A DNA stretch of 15,934 nucleotides from JBBRHH01 sp038222915 (GCA_038222915.1 JBBRHH010000069.1:1-15934), one strand, 5' to 3'; shown: positions 1 through 8,245, counted from the stretch's first letter. The notes: generated from the sequence alone by a model not told the origin. A program made the numbers and translations.

Positions 1-2019
1 CTCCAACCCATTCTCATAAAACTTCAGCAGCACGCGCGATTCATCAATCGTCAACTTCTGATCCCGCAGCGCCCGCTCCACCCGTTTCCGCATCGACCGC
101 ATCAGATCATCCGCCGAAAACTGCACGTATTGCAGCACCTCGCGCACCGTATCCCCCGCGATCACCTCATCGATCGAAGGCCGGCCATCCTCATCCACAC
201 TCACATGCACCGCATTGGTATCTCCAAGCAGGTTGTGCAAGTCACCCAGAATCTCCTGATAAGCCCCCACCAGAAACGTCGCCAGGTAATAATCGTTCCC
301 ATCGTACGGGTGCAATTCCAGCACACTCTTCACATCGCGACGATCGATAAACCGATCCACCTTCCCGTCCGAGTCGCAGGTAATATCCGCAAGAATCCCG
401 CGGCAGATAGGCTCCTCGTTCAGCCGGTGAATCGGCATGATTGGGAAAAGCTGGTCGATCGCCCACGAGTCCGGCATCGACTGAAAGATCGAGTAGTTGC
501 AGAAATAAGTATCCGAAAGCATGGCTTCGAGGCCCTGGAATTCATCCGGCACGTAATCCAGCTTGCGGATGATCTGCAGAATCTTGAAGCACGTCCCAAA
601 GAACAATCGCTCGGCCAGCGAACGATGCTCCAGCGAGCAATAGCCAAGGTTGAACAGACTCAGCACCGAATCCTTCGCCAACTGCGCGTCATGGTAATAT
701 TCCATGTAGTTGGATTCGTTCACATCCCGATAGCTGTCCACCAGATTCTGCACCGGCGTCGGCATCGCCGCCCGCTGCTCGTCGGTGATCATCTGCGGGA
801 GTTCAAATCGCGCAAATCCCGACCACCCGATGATGTTGAAGATCAGCACGCTGTGATACGCCACCATCGCCCGCCCAGACTCGGAAATAATCACCGGATG
901 CTCGACGTTCGCCTTGTCACAAATTTCCTTGATGTGAAAGACCACGTCGTTCGCATATTCCTGCAGCCCGTAGTTGATCGATGAACCAAAATCCGTCTTG
1001 GATCCGTCATAGTCCACGCCCAGCCCGCCGCCGACGTCGATGTACTTCATCCCCGCGCCCAGCCGCTGTAGTTCGGTATAAACCCGTGTCAACTCAATGA
1101 TCGCACCCTTCACGTTGCGGATCGAATTGATCTGGCTGCCAAGGTGAAAGTGCAACAGGTTCAGGCAGTCGCCCATCCCATTGCGCCGCAAAAATTCCAG
1201 CGCATCCACGATCTCGGAAATAAACAGCCCGAACTTCGATCGCACGCCGCCCGAAGATTCCCATCGCCCGGCTCCCTTGGCCGACAGCTTCACCCGCACG
1301 CCGATCGAAGGCTTCACATTGTGTAGCTTGGCATACTTGACGATCAGCTCCAGCTCGCTGAACTTTTCGACGACCGGGATAATGTTCTTCCCGATCTTCG
1401 TCGCGAGAATAACCGCCTCAATAAACTCATCATCCTTAAACCCATTGCAGACGATCGGCGTACGGTCGTCGTCCACCAGCGCCATCACCGCCAGCAACTC
1501 CGGCTTCGAACCGGCCTCCAGCCCAAAGCCGAACGGCCTGCCAAAATCCAGAATCTCTTCCACCACATGCCGCTGCTGATTCACCTTGATCGGATAAACG
1601 CAGCGATAATCCCCCCGGTAATCGTTGTCCTTCATCGCCCGCTGAAACGCCGCATGCAGCTGCCCCACCCGATGCTTCAAAATATCGGTGAAGCGCACCA
1701 GCAGCGGCATCTGAATATCGCGCTCGCGCAGCTCATCCACCAGCTTCTTCAGATCGATCTGTAGATTCGGATCCTGCGTCGGATGAACCGCGACATGCCC
1801 CTCCGGATTCACACTGAAATATCCCTGGCCCCACTGCTGAATCCCATACAGTTTCGTCGCGTCCTCATGAGACCACGGCTTGGCCGGAACGGGCAGACCG
1901 TGCCGCGCAATTCCATTGCCATTCGAGTGGCCGTTCCCGTTGCCGTTCGAGTCAGGCTTCGGCAAGTCGGCTGGTATGGGCAAACCGTTGGCGGCGTTCG
2001 ATTCGAGCGAAGTTTCCAT
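1..2019 (-). CDS. speA: Biosynthetic arginine decarboxylase, 3' end cut by window edge
   Basis: The product decarboxylates arginine to agmatine, the first step of the agmatine route to putrescine, using pyridoxal phosphate; it should be cytosolic. I translated the open frame by hand: 673 codons without a stop, running off the left edge. Visible motifs include YPIKVNQQRHVVEEI (PLP lysine K145), HFHLGSQI, DVGGGLGVDYDGS, SESGRAMVAYHS and ICRGILADITCDSDG (the catalytic-Cys region). The last residues seen (LLKFYENGLE) match the family C-terminus, so only a few residues are missing. E. coli SpeA is about 658 aa. The N-terminus carries an unusual Asn/Gly/Ser-rich stretch (residues about 24-36) ahead of the conserved WSHEDATKLYGIQQWG. 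An in-frame ATG at 2067 would add 16 residues; I prefer 2019, with GAGGAG about 14 bases upstream. A stop directly precedes 2067. It lies downstream of agmatine deiminase on the same strand. Confidence 0.95.
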   Translation of the reverse strand, partial: METSLESNAANGLPIPADLPKPDSNGNGNGHSNGNGIARHGLPVPAKPWSHEDATKLYGIQQWGQGYFSVNPEGHVAVHPTQDPNLQIDLKKLVDELRERDIQMPLLVRFTDILKHRVGQLHAAFQRAMKDNDYRGDYRCVYPIKVNQQRHVVEEILDFGRPFGFGLEAGSKPELLAVMALVDDDRTPIVCNGFKDDEFIEAVILATKIGKNIIPVVEKFSELELIVKYAKLHNVKPSIGVRVKLSAKGAGRWESSGGVRSKFGLFISEIVDALEFLRRNGMGDCLNLLHFHLGSQINSIRNVKGAIIELTRVYTELQRLGAGMKYIDVGGGLGVDYDGSKTDFGSSINYGLQEYANDVVFHIKEICDKANVEHPVIISESGRAMVAYHSVLIFNIIGWSGFARFELPQMITDEQRAAMPTPVQNLVDSYRDVNESNYMEYYHDAQLAKDSVLSLFNLGYCSLEHRSLAERLFFGTCFKILQIIRKLDYVPDEFQGLEAMLSDTYFCNYSIFQSMPDSWAIDQLFPIMPIHRLNEEPICRGILADITCDSDGKVDRFIDRRDVKSVLELHPYDGNDYYLATFLVGAYQEILGDLHNLLGDTNAVHVSVDEDGRPSIDEVIAGDTVREVLQYVQFSADDLMRSMRKRVERALRDQKLTIDESRVLLKFYENGLE

Positions 2020-2161
2020 CGCGGTGTTCACTGCTCCTCTGCTGAAAGTCCTCTCGGTCGTATGCATCGTATCTTAATCGACATCATAGCGATTGTTGTA
2101 AACGGTTTTCGCCCGCGACAGCAGTAAATGTTCAGATTTTTACCCGAGAGGTCTAAGGCTT
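2020..2161 (-). other. Spacer between agmatine deiminase and speA
   Basis: This 142-base gap separates two same-strand genes of one pathway. It is AT-richer than the genes. It is long enough for speA to have its own promoter: read on the minus strand it contains TTTACA, and a poor -10 match (GATTAA) follows 17 bases later. I do not consider that promoter established. No terminator-like hairpin with a T-run was seen. Confidence 0.35.
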
Positions 2162-3235
2162 TTACCAACTGGGCTGCTGCTGCGTCAGACAATGAATCGC
2201 GCCCAGCCCCCAGATCAGCTCCACGCAATCAATCCCAATCACCCGTCGCTCCGGCATCAGCCGCTGCAGAATATCGATCGCCTTCGCATCATTGATCTTG
2301 TGCCGATAGGTCGGCACCAAGAGCGCCCCGTTCACAAAATAAAAGTTCATATACGTCGCCGGCAGCCGCTGCCCGTCATGTTCCACCCGCCCCGGCATCG
2401 GCAGCTCCACAATATCAAAAGGCCTCCCATCCTGGTCCTTCAACAACCGCGCCGCCCTCAAATTCTCCTTCAAGATCCGGTAATTTTTGTCTTTCGGATC
2501 CTGTTCGACGCCAAACACCATCGTCCTCGGCCCAATAAATCGCGCCAAATCATCAATGTGCCCATCCGTATCGTCCCCCACAATCCCCTCCCCCAGCCAC
2601 ACCACATGCCGCTGGCCATAATAATCCTTCAGATACTGCTCGATCCGCTTCTTCGACAGCTTCGGATTGCGGTTCTTGTTCAGCAGGCACGACGTTGTCG
2701 TCAAAACCGTCCCCGCCCCGTTGAACTCCACCGCCCCGCCCTCCATCACGATCTTCGGATAAAAAACCGGCAGCTTCAGCTCCTCGGCAACCCGTGTCGG
2801 CACCGCGTCGTCATCGTCATAAGGCGGATACTTCCCGCCCCAGGCATTAAATCCCCAGTCGACGATCGCCGCCTGCTTCTTCCCGCCACGTCCCGTTTTC
2901 ACCACAAACGCCGGCCCATGGTCCCGGCACCAGCTCTCGTTCGTCTTGATCTGATGAAATGTAATATTCGCAAGCGCACACCCATGCGAAGTCAACGCGT
3001 TCTGAACAATACGTTCATAATTCCCGTTGGGCACATTGATGTGCACCCGCTCCCGCGCCGTGATCTCCCGGATAATCGCCGCCATGTTCTCCGGAACCGT
3101 CTCATACTTGTCCGGAAACGAAATCCCCTCGGGTCGCGGCCAACTGAACCACGTCCCCTCATGCCGCTCCCACTCCGCCGGAAACGAATACCCAAGTGCC
3201 GCCGGAGTCTCTTCAAGAATCTTCAATGTCGCCAT
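2162..3235 (-). CDS. aguA: Agmatine deiminase (agmatine iminohydrolase)
   Basis: The enzyme hydrolyses agmatine to N-carbamoylputrescine and ammonia in the cytosol. The 357-residue product has the peptidyl-arginine-deiminase-type fold signatures: EGTWFSWPRPEG near the N-terminus, WCRDHGP (102-108), MEGGAVEFNG (164-173), DTDGHIDD with the catalytic His at 226, and the C-terminal GAIHCLTQQQP with the catalytic Cys at 349. The length is normal for the family (about 340-375). The reading frame is open upstream to 3412, but that extension looks like non-coding read-through. I place the start at 3235, where the conserved region begins and a weak AGAAG lies 5-9 bases upstream. It precedes speA on the same strand with a 142-base gap, so the two enzymes perform consecutive reactions. 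No N-carbamoylputrescine amidohydrolase gene is in the window. The gene symbol reflects function and is not tied to a particular ortholog. Confidence 0.93.
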   Translation of the reverse strand: MATLKILEETPAALGYSFPAEWERHEGTWFSWPRPEGISFPDKYETVPENMAAIIREITARERVHINVPNGNYERIVQNALTSHGCALANITFHQIKTNESWCRDHGPAFVVKTGRGGKKQAAIVDWGFNAWGGKYPPYDDDDAVPTRVAEELKLPVFYPKIVMEGGAVEFNGAGTVLTTTSCLLNKNRNPKLSKKRIEQYLKDYYGQRHVVWLGEGIVGDDTDGHIDDLARFIGPRTMVFGVEQDPKDKNYRILKENLRAARLLKDQDGRPFDIVELPMPGRVEHDGQRLPATYMNFYFVNGALLVPTYRHKINDAKAIDILQRLMPERRVIGIDCVELIWGLGAIHCLTQQQPSW

Positions 3236-3423
3236 GTCGCTTCTGCCTGAAATCACACCATCTGAAACTTCGCCCACCCGCCGCCAAATCGCGGCGACGC
3301 ATGTTGACGGCAATGCCCAACCAAAACAAGACATCGTCCGGTTGCCATCCGGCGAATTTCTGCTTAAATCTGCGCCAGAAAAGTGTCCCCGGCACCACGC
3401 CCGCAACCGCACGTCGCCCAGCC
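3236..3423. promoter_or_regulatory. Divergent intergenic region between agmatine deiminase and cytochrome b
   Basis: This 188-base gap lies between divergent starts and should hold promoters for both transcripts. For the plus strand there is a moderate candidate: TTGCCA at 3342-3347, a 17-base spacer, then TAAATC at 3365-3370, ending 53 bases before the ATG at 3424. The -10 match is only partial. I saw no convincing promoter for the minus direction. Reading frames that cross the gap on both strands look like shadows. Confidence 0.3.
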
Positions 3424-4392
3424 ATGAGAATCGATCGCACCCATCGCCCGTGGCTCCGCTTAAGTCTGATCCTTCTGATTCCCGCCGCAGGCTGGTACAT
3501 CGTCGACGCCCTCCACGGCGGCGCAGCCCTCAACGGCCCCAGCGGCGCAAGCATCACCGGCATCGTCTTCGGCTCCATCGGCCTCGCCTTCATGATCTAC
3601 GCCGCACTCCTCGGAGCCCGCAAACGCCTCCGCTCCGTCCCCCTCGGCCGCACCCAGTGGTGGATGCGCGGCCACCTCTGGCTCGGCACCCTCGCCCTCT
3701 TCTTCGTCTGGCTCCACGCCGGCTTTCATCTCGGCGGCTCCCTCACCCTATGGACGATGATCCTCCTCTATGTCGTCGTCGCCAGCGGCTGGTTCGGCGC
3801 GCTTCTCCAGCACTTCCTCCCCGAATACCTCACCCATCAGGTCCCAAACGAAACCATCTACGACCAGATCCCCCTCGTCCTCCACCATCTCCAGGACGAG
3901 GCCGACGATGTCGCCGCCATCTGCGGGCCCTTGAACAGCGAGCCCCTCGAGTCCTGGCGCGCCCAGCGCGCCTCCGCCATCATGGACCGCGAGCGCGGCG
4001 AGCTCATCACCTCCCGCCGCCGCGAAGAACTTCTTACCGCCCTCAAAGCCGCCCCCGCCGTCGGCTCCGGCGAGCTCCGCCGCTTCTACGTCCACGATCT
4101 AAAGCCCTACATCCGCGGCGAAGCCCCGTCCGACAGCGCCATGGCCAACGTCCGCCGCATCCCGCTCCTCTTCGAACAAAAACGCAACCTTCTCCCCGAA
4201 GCCCTCCACCCCGCCTTGAAAGACCTCGAGCAGATCTGCAACGAACGCCGCCAGCTCATCCTGCAGAAACGCATCCACCACTGGCTGCACGGCTGGCTCT
4301 TCGTCCATATTCCAATCTCCATGGCCTTGCTCGCCCTCGCTGTCGTACACGTGTTCCTCGCCATCAAATACTCCACCATCAAGCACTTTTAG
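3424..4392 (+). CDS. Di-haem cytochrome b membrane protein (ferric-reductase-like / cytochrome b561-type)
   Basis: This 322-residue inner-membrane protein probably carries electrons across the membrane. Hydrophobic helices lie at about residues 10-30, 42-63, 82-104, 108-130 and 290-315. The third and last helices each carry a His pair spaced 14 residues apart (H84/H98 and H295/H309). That is the spacing of bis-haem b proteins such as the ferric-reductase transmembrane family. A charged soluble stretch (about 140-285) sits between helices 4 and 5. Other histidines (H102, H285, H286, H289) are near the ends. I chose the ATG at 3424 because the first helix follows directly; in-frame ATGs upstream (3313, 3196) would add low-complexity sequence. 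No clear ribosome site is present. The decaheme cytochrome c starts 24 bases downstream, so the pair is almost certainly one operon and a partner redox module. The electron donor and acceptor cannot be read from the sequence. Confidence 0.75.
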   Translation: MRIDRTHRPWLRLSLILLIPAAGWYIVDALHGGAALNGPSGASITGIVFGSIGLAFMIYAALLGARKRLRSVPLGRTQWWMRGHLWLGTLALFFVWLHAGFHLGGSLTLWTMILLYVVVASGWFGALLQHFLPEYLTHQVPNETIYDQIPLVLHHLQDEADDVAAICGPLNSEPLESWRAQRASAIMDRERGELITSRRREELLTALKAAPAVGSGELRRFYVHDLKPYIRGEAPSDSAMANVRRIPLLFEQKRNLLPEALHPALKDLEQICNERRQLILQKRIHHWLHGWLFVHIPISMALLALAVVHVFLAIKYSTIKHF

Positions 4393-4416
4393 CCGCGTAG
4401 ACTTTCTGGATCCCAC

Positions 4417-6021
4417 ATGGCCCGCACTCAAACACCCAAAACGATCTCCAAGCGGGTTGATCCGGCCTACGTCATCAAACCCCGCCGAACCACTCGCCAG
4501 CGCTGGCTCCTCAGCCTCGTCGCCATGGCCATCGCCCTCTCCTGCTGGCTCGTCTACGCCCTCCGCGGCCGCCAGACCATCTACAACCCCGGCCCCGTCT
4601 CCAACGCCCACGCCTTCTTCGAGGCCGACTGCGCCAAGTGTCACCGCTCCTCCTCCGACGGCCACTTCTCCCGCACCGTCTCCGACGCCGCCTGTCTCAC
4701 CTGCCACGACGGCCCCGTCCACCACGCCAGCCAGAACCGCCTCATCTCCACCGACGGCGTCACGTCGAAGAATTGCGCTACCTGCCACACCGAGCATCGC
4801 GGCCACGCCGCCCTCGCCGCCGCCAGCAACGCCCACTGCCTCCAGTGCCACGACAACCTCGACGCCGCAACCCTGTCAGGCCAGCGCACCGGAATCAAAA
4901 ACGCCATCGCCAGCTTCACCCCCGCCGATCACCCGCGCTTTGGCCGCGCCCTCCGCGAAAACCCCGCCGACGACAAAAGCCCCCTCGCCGATCACCTCAC
5001 CCACATCAAGTTCAATCACAAGCTCCACCTCGATCCCTCCCGTTCCCCCGGAATCACCCGCTGCGACATTTGCCACACCACCTCCGATCCCAGCCCCCTC
5101 GCCAGGGACAACCCCACCGTAGACGACAAACTCCCGGCCACGACCGTCCACGACCGCCCCGCCAGCGCCGCCAACTCCACCGACCGCCGCTACATGCAGC
5201 CCGTCAACTACGAACGCCACTGCGCCTCCTGCCACAAACTCACCGTAGCCCAGGCCGGCGAAGCCCCGAACTTCCTCAACATCGAAGTCGCCCACGTGAA
5301 GATGGATATCGTCCAGCAACAGTTGGCCGCCCTCCCCGCCCTCTACTCCGCAGCTCTCGCCAAAGATCCCCAGCGTGAAAAGAAGCTCACCATCACCAAA
5401 AAGGTCCGCAACAAGGTCACCGAAACCAAGATCACCGAACAGGAGTGGTCCCAGGCCCAGATCGAAAAGCTTCAGTCGGGCGACATCGCCGACTGGCTCG
5501 CCAGCCCCCGCGCCACAAACCATCCCGATCTGAAAAAGCTCCTCACCCCCACAGGCGACCCCGCCGCCCCCCCCACCCTGTCGCCCGAAGAACAGCGCTC
5601 CCTATACGTCGCCTACGCCACCGGCAATAGTTGTAACAAATGCCACGACCTCCAGGGCACACCGCCAGGCAGCAAAGCCCCCGAGACCTCCACAACCCAG
5701 CCCTCCACAACCCAGCCCGCCGCGCTCCCAACAGTGTTTGGCACCAAACCCACAAATCTCCCCACCTCCCCGCGCCGCTGGTTCACCAGCAGCCAGTTCG
5801 ACCACGACAAACACCGCACCGAAAACCTCACCTGCACAACCTGCCACGCCGCCGCCCTCACCAGCGCCGACACAGCGGAAATCCTCCTCCCCAACATAGA
5901 ATCCTGCACCACCTGCCACCACGACCCCAACGCGTCAGGCCGCGGAGTAGCCGCCGACTGCACGTCTTGCCATCTGTATCACGATCGGACGAAGGAAAGA
6001 GTCACGGCGGCGTTCAAGTAG
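4417..6021 (+). CDS. Membrane-anchored decaheme c-type cytochrome
   Basis: This 534-residue multihaem cytochrome has a single N-terminal membrane helix (about 30-49) after a basic stretch, so the body should face the periplasm. Ten CxxCH haem-binding motifs start at residues 72, 93, 120, 141, 216, 269, 406, 473, 497 and 515. FNHKLH (199-204) and FDHDKH (461-466) resemble the F-x-H-x2-H distal-ligand motifs of NapC/NrfH/c7-type cytochromes. The haems fall in an N-terminal group of four, a middle pair and a C-terminal group of four. A charged haem-free stretch lies between (about 290-400), with a short TTQPSTTQP repeat near 427-435. The cytochrome b gene immediately upstream is the likely electron partner. 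No good Shine-Dalgarno precedes the ATG. The DNA is extremely C-rich in third positions, which gives long spurious reading frames in both other plus frames. The substrate is unknown. Confidence 0.88.
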   Translation: MARTQTPKTISKRVDPAYVIKPRRTTRQRWLLSLVAMAIALSCWLVYALRGRQTIYNPGPVSNAHAFFEADCAKCHRSSSDGHFSRTVSDAACLTCHDGPVHHASQNRLISTDGVTSKNCATCHTEHRGHAALAAASNAHCLQCHDNLDAATLSGQRTGIKNAIASFTPADHPRFGRALRENPADDKSPLADHLTHIKFNHKLHLDPSRSPGITRCDICHTTSDPSPLARDNPTVDDKLPATTVHDRPASAANSTDRRYMQPVNYERHCASCHKLTVAQAGEAPNFLNIEVAHVKMDIVQQQLAALPALYSAALAKDPQREKKLTITKKVRNKVTETKITEQEWSQAQIEKLQSGDIADWLASPRATNHPDLKKLLTPTGDPAAPPTLSPEEQRSLYVAYATGNSCNKCHDLQGTPPGSKAPETSTTQPSTTQPAALPTVFGTKPTNLPTSPRRWFTSSQFDHDKHRTENLTCTTCHAAALTSADTAEILLPNIESCTTCHHDPNASGRGVAADCTSCHLYHDRTKERVTAAFK

Positions 6022-6315
6022 TACATTTATCCATTCCAAGGTCAAAAGAGGCTGACATTGCACCGAGGCATTTTGGGTGATTCTGCGGCCTCCAAGTGGA
6101 TGCGATCGTGGCCTTTATTCAGATCCTTCCATCCTTCCCCAATCCACATGTCCAATGCACTGACTACATCCGCCATCCGCGCTATATACGGATCGCACAT
6201 CAACGTGCGATTCAATTATCGCGATATTCATTGGTCATTCGAGAACGGCAGTTCTTGAGTCAAGTTGCGCTTTGGCGAGACCGTTGAGTATTGCCTTTCG
6301 ACACGTACATTTATA
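6022..6315. other. Non-coding gap after the cytochrome gene; perfect 7-bp-arm hairpin
   Basis: No convincing gene is seen in this 294-base gap between convergent genes; the short open frames in it have no recognisable composition. The base composition becomes visibly more AT-rich here than in the cytochrome genes. At 6192-6211 there is a perfect inverted repeat, ATCGCAC / GTGCGAT, around a 6-base loop. It has no T-run on either side, so it is at best a weak terminator candidate for the two convergent transcripts. Confidence 0.4.
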
Positions 6316-7332
6316 TTACAGAGATGGGAGAGATTTGAAGATCCGGCGAGAGGCCGCTACCGCAATGAATCCCATAGTGGGCAATAGGATGCAGCGAAGA
6401 ATAACAATGGTAATAATTTGCTGCCGCGATAGTGGAACCATACTGGCCGGTCGAAGCGCTTGATAAGGTGTCGAAACGCAATTTACTATGAACCCTGCAA
6501 AAAAAATCGGCCCGAACCCGAGTTTCCACGCAAGCCAGCGGGTCGGTATTCGCGATGATGCGAAAGGGTAGATACCAAACAGCACTGCCGCGATTGTCGC
6601 GACCAGCAATGCATAAAAATGTGACGTGCCTTGTGAGAATCCGAAGGACCGTGCAGGGTCAAACACTGGCGGAAACGCCATCGTCACCAAGCCACTCACA
6701 ATCGCGTAGGCAGTCGCGATTCTCAGTTGCCGTGCTGTAAGAGCTGCTTCCGGGTAATTTTCGGAAACCGATCGCAAGTCCGACGATAGTATCACCGCGG
6801 TATGATCGTCCGGCTCGCGACGCGCCACATCGTCAGCCTGATCCAATCGTCTTGTCAAATCCTTCTTTTTCGGCGGTGTTGGTAGTAGCGACCCAATCAT
6901 TAGTGCTAAAACAAATGCTCCCGGTACCACTGTCTGTGCATCCTGGATCTGCAGTTGTCGTGCGCTGATATTTGTGTTGTTCATTCTATTATCAGTTTCA
7001 GAGTGCGCGCGCATGCAGAAATATGCATCAACGACGGCGGCTATTTGGTTCGCCAAAGTATTTGTCGGCATCGTTGTGGGATTGGATACTGGGGCTGATG
7101 TCGCCGCTCCGTTCTTTGCAAGCATGGTTTGTATTTGTTTGTTCAATTCCGGTGCGATGTTGTCTTTGTACCAGCCGCAGATAACTGCGTGCTGCTTTTC
7201 GTCGAGATATTCGCGCATGGACATGCCTAAAACCGCCAATAAGCCAAAAAGGGCCCAGAACTGCCAAGTTTTAAGAATGTTTAGAACGAAGTTGACGACC
7301 GGGATACGGCTAAAAGTATCAAAGGTTGACAT
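6316..7332 (-). CDS. Unrecognised six-helix membrane protein
   Basis: I do not recognise this 338-residue protein. Predicted membrane helices by eye lie at about 22-40, 134-150, 204-222, 238-258, 270-288 and 305-327. A soluble region (about 41-130) follows the first helix and has a T/N/P-rich low-complexity part (about 76-96). A basic/acidic loop (155-190) lies between helices 2 and 3. A short motif recurs just before three helices: SARQLQI (123-129), TARQLRI (199-205) and SRQQII (302-307). This suggests internal duplication. The ATG at 7332 has GTGGGA about 10 bases upstream. Codon and base use are clearly more AT-rich than in the flanking conserved genes, which suggests a different origin. 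It stands alone, with about 300 non-coding bases on each side, so context gives no function. Confidence 0.7.
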   Translation of the reverse strand: MSTFDTFSRIPVVNFVLNILKTWQFWALFGLLAVLGMSMREYLDEKQHAVICGWYKDNIAPELNKQIQTMLAKNGAATSAPVSNPTTMPTNTLANQIAAVVDAYFCMRAHSETDNRMNNTNISARQLQIQDAQTVVPGAFVLALMIGSLLPTPPKKKDLTRRLDQADDVARREPDDHTAVILSSDLRSVSENYPEAALTARQLRIATAYAIVSGLVTMAFPPVFDPARSFGFSQGTSHFYALLVATIAAVLFGIYPFASSRIPTRWLAWKLGFGPIFFAGFIVNCVSTPYQALRPASMVPLSRQQIITIVILRCILLPTMGFIAVAASRRIFKSLPSL

Positions 7333-7668
7333 AAGATTATTCCCACGATCAGAAAATGAGACCCTGACAATGTTGGGAAGTAGAACCGCCCAACAACAAT
7401 CACGGTTGGGACGCTAATATCTGGTCAATCGTGTGTCAAGAAAAAAATTCTCGGATTTCGTCTTCGCTTTGCGCGTTCTACTCGCGAGATTCGGTTAGAG
7501 ATGCCGACCCGATGTGCAGGCGGAGGAAGAGGGGTCACAAGCCAATTACCGAGCCCACGCCCATAAGAATCCCGGCACAACGATACCATCGGCGCACAAA
7601 AGAATGCCCCTGGCGTAGGCGCGAAGCTTGTCTTCGCCCTCTTCCTGACTCCCAGATCCTCACCAAAC
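7333..7668. other. 336-base gap upstream of the membrane protein
   Basis: No gene is supported here. On the minus strand, in the direction of the membrane-protein gene, there is a perfect TTGACA (TGTCAA on the plus strand, about 7435-7440). The only decent -10 (TATTAG) lies 14 bases downstream, too short for a standard promoter, so I leave it as a hint. A 6-bp-arm inverted repeat, GCGAAG / CTTCGC, lies at 7621-7637. It is downstream of the ligase fragment and has no T-run. Confidence 0.3.
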
Positions 7669-8100
7669 TCACCCCTCCTCCTCCCCTCCCTTAAACTTCA
7701 ACTGCCCAACCACACACCCCTCCACCCCCACATCATCCCTCACCCCAAGAAACACCGGCTGATACAAACTCCCCCCGGGATAAGCATAGAGGTACCGAAT
7801 CTCCACAATCTCCCCCACCTCCGGTACGCGCGTGCGCGGCGCGATCGTCACATTCCCCACCTCCACCCGCTTTGTCCCATTCACCAGCTCCAGCCTCACA
7901 CTTCGCTTGCTCCCATTGCTCGCGGCCACAATGCACGAAGCCGTCGCCGTAAACTTGAACTTCAACTGATTCCCACCACTGTTGGGCCGCCTCGCGACAG
8001 ACGGCGCGGCCAGCCGCTTAAAAACAATCCCCTCGCGCTTCTGCTGCCGCAACTGCTCCAGCATCACGTAAAGCGACCTCAGCCGATCACCGTAAGCGCT
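7669..8100 (-). pseudogene. C-terminal fragment of an ATP-dependent DNA ligase-like protein
   Basis: The open frame begins after a TAG at 8101-8103 and gives about 143 residues; the first possible start is a GTG at 8067. The text matches the C-terminal part of bacterial ATP-dependent ligase-like proteins, recognised from memory. EGIVFKRL resembles nucleotidyltransferase motif IV and QLKFKF resembles motif V. An OB-fold-like tail follows, with GNVTIAP, VVEIRYLYA-type text (here IVEIRYLYAYPGG) and LYQPVFLGVRDD. The upstream half that should carry the adenylated lysine (KxDG), motif III and the rest of the adenylation domain is absent. No related sequence follows upstream in the frame. The break coincides with the start of the 36-bp palindromic repeat at 8103. 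It cannot be a working ligase alone. A separate small OB-fold protein is possible but less likely. Confidence 0.7.
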
Positions 8101-8102
8101 CT

Positions 8103-8138
8103 AACACCGAAAATGGACGAAGTCCATTTAACCCTCCC
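8103..8138. repeat. 36-bp repeat with palindrome, copy 1
   Basis: This copy matches 9753-9788 at 34 of 36 bases, in the same orientation. Its core AAATGGACGAAGTCCATTT (8111-8129) is a perfect inverted repeat: 8-base arms around a GAA loop. It lies between the broken 5' edge of the ligase fragment and the end of the acyltransferase gene. The size and hairpin resemble REP-type elements, but no REP-associated transposase is in the window. Confidence 0.8.
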
Positions 8139-8245
8139 GAAAGAGTCCTGTTAGGCACTCCCCGACATTAGTTAACTGTGATTGCAAGCCAGCCTGGTCA
8201 ACCGCTGCCAGTTTCGTTTACTCAGATTTCCAAAGTGAACCGGAC

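Noticed and set aside
130..984. Plus-strand 284-codon frame
   Set aside because: It is antisense to speA, whose frame is continuous over the whole interval.
2192..3250. Plus-strand frame opposite agmatine deiminase
   Set aside because: It is an antisense shadow; the minus-strand product has complete deiminase motifs.
3027..4400. Long plus-strand frame, 457 codons, Arg/Pro/His-rich
   Set aside because: It is a shadow of the cytochrome b gene in another frame, caused by C-rich third positions; the protein text has no family features.
4099..4851. Minus-strand 250-codon Gly/Val-rich frame
   Set aside because: It is antisense to the cytochrome genes, with low-complexity composition typical of GC-rich shadows.
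6192..6211. Hairpin as a rho-independent terminator for the cytochrome operon
   Set aside because: The arms are perfect, but no T-run follows on either strand and it lies about 170 bases after the stop; kept only as a note.
7413..7440. TTGACA on the minus strand as a promoter for the membrane protein
   Set aside because: The nearest -10-like hexamer is only 14 bases away, outside the usual 16-19 range.
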